Translations under genes and position numbers: made by a program
Part shown: positions 48,401-57,400 of the stretch, piece by piece
Position numbering within the stretch: the first letter of the stretch is position 1
How the letters are laid out: every line of letters begins with the position of its first letter
Source: Branchinecta lynchi
Taxonomy: Eukaryota > Arthropoda > Branchiopoda > Anostraca > Branchinectidae
NCBI GenBank assembly: GCA_023053575.1
Contig: JAKZAP010000011.1
Location: 5,146,001 to 5,210,000 of the forward strand
Reading direction: 5' to 3'
Length of the DNA: 64,000 nt
Notes under the pieces: model-generated
Told to the model about the DNA's origin: nothing
The model's input: only the letters and a program-made list of their open reading frames with translations
Databases searched by the model: none

Positions 48401-51400
48401 ACAGTTGTGTTTTTGCTGATACCATGGTATCTGTTACCACGGTCTAAAGTCGTTTTTGTAGTTATTGTGGTATCTGATACCACTGTCAAAAGGCGTTTTT
48501 GCAATTATCGTGGTATCTGGCCAGTTATCGTGGAATCAGATATTCAGATACTACGGTCCGACCGTGATAACTGGTCGTGGTATCTGAAAAGTCATCTCAC
48601 TTTCATCAAATTTTGTCAGATTGTTGAGAAAGAAGTTTAGCACTTAGTGATGTAACTGGATATCTGTTTTTCTTTTGGGATGACTTCAAAAAGTGCAATC
48701 TCGGCAATAGACGTTTTTGAAGAGCACCGTGTATCAGATAACACGATAACTGCAAAAATGACTAATTGCAGATCCAGTTACCGTGGTAACAGATACCATA
48801 ATATCAGCAAAAACGCAACTAACGTTTTTACCAAATGCTAAACCTTGCTCTTCTCTCATAGTTCCTTGAAGACGGTTACGGAACCAAAAGCTTCTCGCAG
48901 CATCGTCCGGTTTCAGGAACGTTTACATTTAAGAAGAAAGTCGATCTGAACACGAAGCAAGGTCGTGGAAACAAATACCAACAAAACAACCCGGAAAAAT
49001 GATATGCAGCGCACAACTTTTGGGGGCTTCAAACTGATAGACGCCTGTTTAAACGTCTGTGGCCTTTGTCGCGTAGAAAGCGTTTTAAGATAATAAAATG
49101 AGAAGGGAGATCCATCTGCATACAAAAGTATTTAGGAGTTCTATACTTACACGAGGTAAGTTCCTCGGGCATTGACTTGATTCATCAAGTCATATTTCTT
49201 CATTGGTGTATCTAGTGTTCCAGTCAAGGAGATGGCACTAGCGTTATTGACGAGGACGTCAATCTTTCCAAACTTCTTTACAGCTTCCTCAACTGCAGAT
49301 CTTACTTGAGCTTCGTCTCTGACGTCAACAATACAGGGGAGGCACTTGCCGCCAGCATCTTCAACTGAAGAAAGACACTTGTGTAAGAAAAAAATGAAAC
49401 AAACTTGTCAAGATTTTACCAGTGGGTGTAATAAACATACTATAAGCCTCATGCGGCAGATTTCATACTGGCCATACAGCCATTTAACTACCGATTCATG
49501 TAGGCCCTAGGCGCAATGCTGAAACAGCTCAGAGTACTACCATCATCTCCCTGCAGCCATCATAACTTTCAAGTCATTCATCCACCCTAACAGCCTTACG
49601 AGCCGTTGAGGCCCCGTTGCAGACTCTGTCGGAAAGATCTGAGCTCCCGACAGCTCCGGTGTCAAGCCAACCTGAAGGTGAGTGGCCCAGGTTGCCTAAG
49701 GCCAGTGAACAAATGCAAGTAGTTTCAGTTTCGAATTTGCCAAGTTCCTTCTCTAACCCAATAAATAGGAAGAGTGAACTAGAAAAAATTTGCCGAGGGC
49801 AAATACAAAGTGTCACGAAGAAGAAAGATGCCATCTACGTCTCCCTGTCCCCGAAAAATGCCACCGAATTCGCACAGAATTGTAAATCAGCTCATACAGA
49901 CTGTATAGTCAACTGCAAAGAAAGACTGTTTTTCGGAATTATTCGTTACGTGGACTCTGACCTGGATGTCCAGTCTCTCACTGATTTGCCGGCTGGTGTT
50001 TCCGGGCTCTTGCGATTAGGAAAATCGCAGACGGTAAAAGTGTCATTCGAGTCGGAAGATCATCTGAAGTACTATATAGTGCACGGAATCAAGTGTGGGT
50101 ACGAATCTTTCCGGGTTGAAAAAGAGAAAAAAATCCCTAGGAGGTGTTTTAAATGTCAAGGGTTTTCGCATGTTGAAAAAGACTGCATGGCAAGTGCCTG
50201 CAAGTGCGCGCGTTGTGGAGGCGACCATGTCTCTTCCAAAAGCAATCCTTGTACTAATCCGGTCAAATGTGTTCACTGCGGGTCGTCAGCACACCCATCG
50301 TACAGTTTCAGTTGCCCTGTTGTGAAAAAGATGGCGAAATAGACGGTCACAAGACATTTATAACGTCTTTTAGCTCTAACGGTGTTTATAACAAGTTTAG
50401 TGTTCTGAGTCAATTTTTAACTCCTGAAAATTTGCGAGCCAATTTGCGCCGTCATAATATTTTAATTGATAATGCTTCTACTGACGTTGACCATAACCGT
50501 ATGAAGCTTTGGAAGGCTCTCCGAAGGAGTAAACGATGAAAAAGTAAACGAAAAAATCAACCCGAAAGTAAAGAGGGTCCGTCTCCAGAGGACTGGGAAC
50601 TACATTATGCAGTTCTTGCAGCGTCGCATGATGTTCCCGATGATTTAGAGAAAATTGCTTATTCTTTAAATAATGACCCCATTGATTTCTCTATAGATGG
50701 TAAAGATTTAAATAATGCAGTTAAAAAGCTAAAAAAACAATCGTCAATGGATCACGACGAAATATTTTCTAATCATATTAAATTTGCACCTCCGAGTTTC
50801 TTTTTGATTGTCCAGTGTTTTTTTAATTTGATGTTGGTGGTTGGTTGTGTTCCCTCTTCTTTCCAGCTTGGTACTATCACCCCCATTCCCAAAAGTGGAA
50901 AGCGAAATTTATTTTTGTGTGATTCTTACCGGCCAATCACCCGTGGGTCAATATTCGGTAAATTGTTTGAACTTTGTATTAAACGTCTTTTTGAAAACCT
51001 TGATGTTGGTGAAAACCAAGTTGGGTTTAAGAAAGGTATGGGTTGTGATCATGCCCATGCTGCATTTGCAAAAATAAAACTTGAATCTAGAAATAAGAAT
51101 GAAACTTTATACGCTCTTTTAATTGACATAAAAGCATTTGATAACTTATCTCACTCTTCAGCAATCCTGGCTCTTCTTTCTAGGGGTATTCCACTCTCTA
51201 TTTGTCGTGTTTTGCGTTCTTGGTATAGCCGGCTGTTGGTTAGGGTATCTTTGGGTTCTCTTCTCTTTTCTTCTTATTTGCCAGTGGGCAGAGGGGTGAG
51301 ACAAGGTGGTATTTTTTCTCCTTATATATTTAATGTTAGCCTAGCAGAGTGTCTCCGGTCAATCCGAATATCCCTGATTTCAGCTCTTCGAGATGTTTCT

Positions 51401-54400
51401 TACCTAGCTTATGCCGACGACATAATTTTACTAAGTAAATCAAAAGCTGCGTTGGCTGAGAATTTTAACCGTCTTGCCACTTCTCTGTCAGCAAAGGGTC
51501 TTTCCGTCAGTGCTGGTAAATGCCAGTTTTTTGTTGTAAATAGCACCGTGGAAGGAAATGAATGTCTTGATTGCGGTAATGGGATTACTTTTTCAGCATG
51601 TGATATAGTGACGTACTTAGGGATCCCATATGCATCGTCAGCTAAGGTTTCTCAGTCTATAATTGTCAACCATATACAAGAAAGAATTCGCAAGGCATTT
51701 GGCCTCTTAATTCGTTTTCGTGGGCGATACAGGAAAGACATCCTCGGGTCATTGTTCACCGCTGTTGCTTTACCTCATGTTCTTTTTGCTGCAACAATCG
51801 TAGAAAATTTTCGAATTTGCGACATATCTGCTATTAAAATTTCATATTTCAAATTTTCCAAATTTCTCCTTCGGTTCCCCATTTCTTTCAGTAGTTCGCT
51901 GTTGGTTGTCAATTTTAAAGTAAAAGACCCAGTTCTAATTTTGAGGAAAAAGATGACCAACTTTTATAAAAAAGCTTTGGTAGCCCTCCAAACCCACAAC
52001 CTGTACCCATTTTTTAACAAGTGAATAAAATAGTGCGTACATAATTGTAACTTAGTTGTCGACATCGTGTGTATTTTTTATGGTATTTATGTGTTAATGA
52101 ATGGACCAGATGGTTTAGGCATACTTCTTTTTTATACATTATTTTGTACTCCTCAGTTCTGAGGAAAATAAATGAATAAATAAATAAATAAATCATGATA
52201 CTAGGCTATTATCTATTCTGCATTTTTGGCAATTCTTTACGAAGATAAAAATCAACCCATCCTTTTCTTTGCGACCTACAAACTCTTAAATATGATTCTG
52301 GGTATTTTCTAATTTTCTAGCGATAGTAGTTGAAAGCTAGCATGGCCAAGTCAAAGGGTCTGCACCAATGTACAGCTTGGAACTACCATGGCAGTTTTTT
52401 ATTAAACTTATAGGGGGTTGGAACACACTCTTGAGCGTGCTCCACCCTTCTAACAATAGTTAATATTAGTTACGATTTCCGTTCAATCCTCACGAAAAGT
52501 TACTACACTGACCGTTCCAACCTTCTCGAAATAGTAACTAATAGTTACTATTTGCTTACCATGCTCGGGAGCGTGGTAAGGGTAGTAACTACGCATCTCT
52601 GTAACGTGATTGGTCGGAATCGCCCGTGGCATGATATCCTGCTGGAAAATAGTTAAGTCGTTCCAGCCTTGACGGCAAAAGCCAGAATTCGTGACTTCAT
52701 GCGTAGTAACTACGGTAAGTAGGGTGAAACACGCTCTCTGTTACAACCCTCTCATACAATCTAATGATGACTCAAGCTTCCTATCGTAATCCTAAAGAGC
52801 TGAAACACTAAAAGGTAATGCTTACACTAACTTTCTTTAGCTGCAGAATAAATGGTTCCAGGTAACTTAGGATGTGGCTCTGCTGTTTTGGCAGCAATGA
52901 CCACATTAGCACCATCCCTGGCCACTTTTAAGGCAATCGCCTTCCCAATCCCTCTGCTTGCTCCAGTAATGAAGACGGTCTTCCCAGCAAGTTTCCTAAA
53001 ATGAGAGAGAAAGGAGAATATCAGAAAACTGGATTCAACTTTTGATAACAGGCACGAAAGTCAGTCTAAAATAATTAATGAATCTTAGATAACAAAATTA
53101 AGAACTGGCTGGTAACAGGAAAGTGTGCTAGTGATCGACTCATGAGATTCGTTCGGGCAACGAATGATCGACTGGAAACAGAAGATACCAGCAGCACCCC
53201 ATTCCCCCCCCCCCCCGTGGATGTGGCACCCAGTCCACCTCATGGCGAAGACGATCGACTGTAAAAAGGAACAATGCCCCTCAGCCCAGATCCAGGCAAT
53301 CTTCTCAGACATGATCAAAACGAATATTCACAGCACCTTCAAATCTACACTGACGGGTCTGTTCGGGACGGGCAAGTTGCCTTGGCAGCAGTTGTCCAAG
53401 CCTATCACCTTCAGCTTCCGAAACGAGATCCAGATCACGTATCAGTGTTGAAGATCGAAATAGAAGCCATCAATGAAGAACTCAAGGTCGTTTAGTCGAT
53501 GCATCCATCAGCAGGGAAGACAGTCATTTTCCCAGACTCCAAATCAGCTCTGCAGAGGGTGAAAAGGATAGTAGACAAAGGACACTGACCTTGCACAGAT
53601 GAGACATGTGATTACGTGACCTTACACACAAGGAAACAGAGGCGTGACTTCAACACATCCCAAGCCACCAAGGGATCAGGTACAATGAAGAAGTTGACGC
53701 ACTGCAAACCAAGCAACAACCCACCACCCACAATACAAACATATCAAGATAACCTGCGACAACACCCGCATCACCTACGGATTCCAACAGGCAACACAAA
53801 CCTGCAGCTGTTTAAGACAAGAGAGTAAAACTGTATCAAACCTTCGAGCCAAGACCAACGCTCTGATAACAAGAAAAAACAAATTCGACTGGGAGAGAAG
53901 ACACGATCCCTCCTGCAGACTGTGCCAAACAACTCAAGAAAGTCTCCGACATCTCTTCTTTGACTGCAACAGACCATACACCAAAATCAAACTGTTCAGA
54001 TCAGAAGTTCTGAAGCAAAAACTCCCACTCGACATGGATATATAGATAGATAGTTTATCGATGCAACTTGTAGCGCCGAATCGGCACTAAATATGTCGAC
54101 CATTACATTTAGCGGGTTAACATAACTTGACTACTTACTATCATTTACAAAATTACAAAAAATGCGTCACTTGGAATCCACCAGTTTCTAGTTAATTTTC
54201 TCTGTACAAAAGAGTTCATTTGAACTGGTTAGTATGCCCCTTCACTGGCACCTCTTTCGTTCTGTCAGTAATGCTAGTTCAGGCAGTATGTCTCTTGTGA
54301 TTTTCACTAGCAAGGATCGACCAGCCAAAGCGAAAAATTAGATTTCCCCGCGAACAGTTTTAATAGCAGAAGGGAAGCTTTGCAGCCACTATATTTCAGC

Positions 54401-57400
54401 CCTATTTAAGTATGACAGGCTCTGATTTGCACCGATTCAATATCTTCGTTAAGTGATACACTCCTTTGCACAAATGGTCCACAAAGTCGACAGGCGTACT
54501 CCACTAGAGGCCGCACGCAATTATATTGGATAGTTTCATAGACTCTACAGTGATCCCAAATCGCTTAATTGCTGTGATGGAATGGAGTACAGCATTCCCT
54601 TTCTTTAGAAGGTTGCAAATATCGTCACTGAACTTAATTTGCAATCCTCGGGTGAAACCTAACATAGCTAAATACCTCCCCCCCCCCCCCCCCCCCCGGA
54701 AGAGAACGAGCAGTGTTCTTTCCTATCATCGATGCCCTTGAACTCCTCTGTATATCATAGACTCCCAGCCATCTCCGACTTCCAACAAGAAAGCCCAACC
54801 AACGGAAGGCCTCTAGCGTCGACCCAAAACCAGGAAGACGGGTATTTCCTCCTGGGCCCAGATCCCAGTGGGAGGTTTCAATGAAAACCCACCAACAGCA
54901 GTACCAGAAGAAGATGCAACCCATCAACAGAACAATTGGCCTTAAACCAAATTTAAGACCAAACATCAAGGAAACAAAAAAGGTCCCACCTTGGAGTCCA
55001 AGTGCTTAAGAATTTCGAGATAAAGGACTACGAGACCCGAAGTACTCTAGGACTTTTGCCTTCCTGAGGAGGTAGTTACATTAGGCTCGGGTTGATCAAT
55101 TTGGACTAGGCACATGCCAAATGAGTAAATGACTTTGTCTATTCCAGTCTAAGGGCAACCTTTCTCAAAATCGAGGATCCTTGGTAGTATATTTGGATAT
55201 CCCCCCTTCCCAAAACCGCCCCTGCATCACGGGGCCCCAAAGGGGGGCCAGGAAGGCCCCCCCCCCTTCAGGTTTCGGAGAAATAACGCCTCTTGATACC
55301 TGCATGATAATTAATTCAGGCAATGGCATTTTTATCCTTGTATTATAACATAAATATAAGTACCAAAAACCAAAACTTCTAAAGGGAATTTCGGATGAAA
55401 GTATTGAACCAGGATGTATAGTAGAGGTATGCTTATTTGAATGTTTTCTAACAGTGAATGGTCCCCAAAGAAAACTTAAAAGGCATACAGGCAACTTCTA
55501 CTACAGAATATTCGCCAACAAATTTAATTCCCTATCCTGTTTTTCCCTTACATCAACCCATTCATTTTTATTTTCCATTGTGTTCTACTCTTTCTACTTT
55601 TAGTGTTCTCAAAATTCATACAGAAGCAAAATTCTAGGAATGTATTATGATTCAACTTTTTCAATTTACCTTGGTGCAAAAAAACTGCTGACAGGACACC
55701 TTGCTATTTGCGCCACCCATATATTAGTAGACTTGTGTAAATAAAGATTAAATCACAAGGATTGCATGTGGAACATCAAATTCCGATCAAAATACATCCC
55801 TCCTAGCCGAATAGATTGATATCAAATGTCATCCACATGCTTCTATTTCTTCTTTGAAGGATTGCCTGGCACAAAACAAAGCAGAAGAAGGTGCAAATAC
55901 ATGCGACCGAAAATGCTGGTACAAATAGTCACGCTCAAGGTATTTAGGTTAACCTGGCAGCGAAAATAAATCAGCAATAGGTGCAAAAGAAAATTGGAAA
56001 GTAAAGCTGGCGCAAAAACAATTTGGCCACTGTCAGCAGGTGTTTAGAAGAAAGGCATTTGGCAATGCTGCAACTTCGTTCAACAAAAACAGAAAAATAT
56101 TATGTTGTTGAGAATAATCAGAGCTTCTAATCAAAAACCAATTTCACACATTTGGTAAGTTTTAGAGGCTGGAAAGAATCGGTGGGAACTGCGTGCACAA
56201 ATTTCATTCATGGGGATGGTGCAAACAGCAAGATATCCCATAGTTAGCCAGCACTGATCAGTCTTTCTCTATGCCCAGGCTGACTGAAAATAGTGTCTGA
56301 CAGTACAAAACGGATACATCAGCTGCATTTATTGGAGATATACTTAAGCCCTTCTTGGCAAATGTCTCTTCAGACTCAAGCTGGAAAACTAACTTGTAGA
56401 GAAACAACAAAGATTCTAGCTTAGGTATCTAATCATGTGAATTTCTTCATGAAAATTGCTTGGAGTTAAAGCTGGTGCTGCAACTTCACTTTGTACAACG
56501 CTGCTGTTTTTGCTGCGCAACTGGATTGCTGAGAGGAGGGTAGTGCACTTTTTTCTCTATAAGGAAGAAAGAAAACCAAGGAACTGAAAGATTGAGAGAG
56601 GTGATCAAATAGGAACATCTCTACTGATCGAAAGTTGGGACCTAGAAAGTACCACAGAGAAATTCCCATATAATGTTCTGAGGCCAGAGGCAAATTACAA
56701 TATAGTTACAAGGTTAGACTAGCCTACATACAGTAGAGGTATGCTTATTTGAATGTTTGTTGACTTTGAAACTTGCCATTTTCATTAACTTGCTGAAGCT
56801 GAACCAAAAGTTAACTACTAGTTGGCCAAAGTAGGTTATTAAGGGCTTCTGGAAACACCTGAATATATATTTTGGGTCTCCATTCTACCATTTAACATGA
56901 AATGTGCTATTAAACATTTAATAACTGTTCAAATAAGCATACCTATACTGTACAGGAGGAGTATCCAACATCAAATATATTTAGACTCGTACTTAGCCTG
57001 AAAATCTTACAAGAACTTCTATGCAGTCCAAAACAGGTCCTAGGTAGGGTAGCTACTAAAAAAATAGCTTTCAAATTCTGATCTTATGGTAATAGGACCA
57101 TGATACTCCTGAACTTTAGCATTGGTTTGAGTTCACTTATACCACACTAACTTGCTGCTAAATACCCCAATTTTCGATTAGAAAAACACTCATTCCTATG
57201 GAAGCGTGCTGGCAGCATGCTGTCACGTGTTCAAAAACCGCGTAATTTGGCGCCGTAAATATTCTGAGAACGATGACGTCACATAGTAAACGACGGCAAA
57301 AAGAATTGTGTCTGCGATCTTGTCTTCTAATATTTAGTGAAACTGTGTGTTAGTTTTTATCAATGGATGCAGCTGAACATGGATTATAAAAGAAACTGGG

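Noticed and set aside
53085..54045. Host RNase H gene
   Set aside because: Several frameshifts and stops, and the trailing CxxC-H-C segment is typical of retrotransposon ORF2 ends.
57274..57281. Perfect TGACGTCA (CRE) palindrome
   Set aside because: It lies within HSDL2 intron 1 with no other promoter signal; one 8-mer is expected by chance in a window this size.
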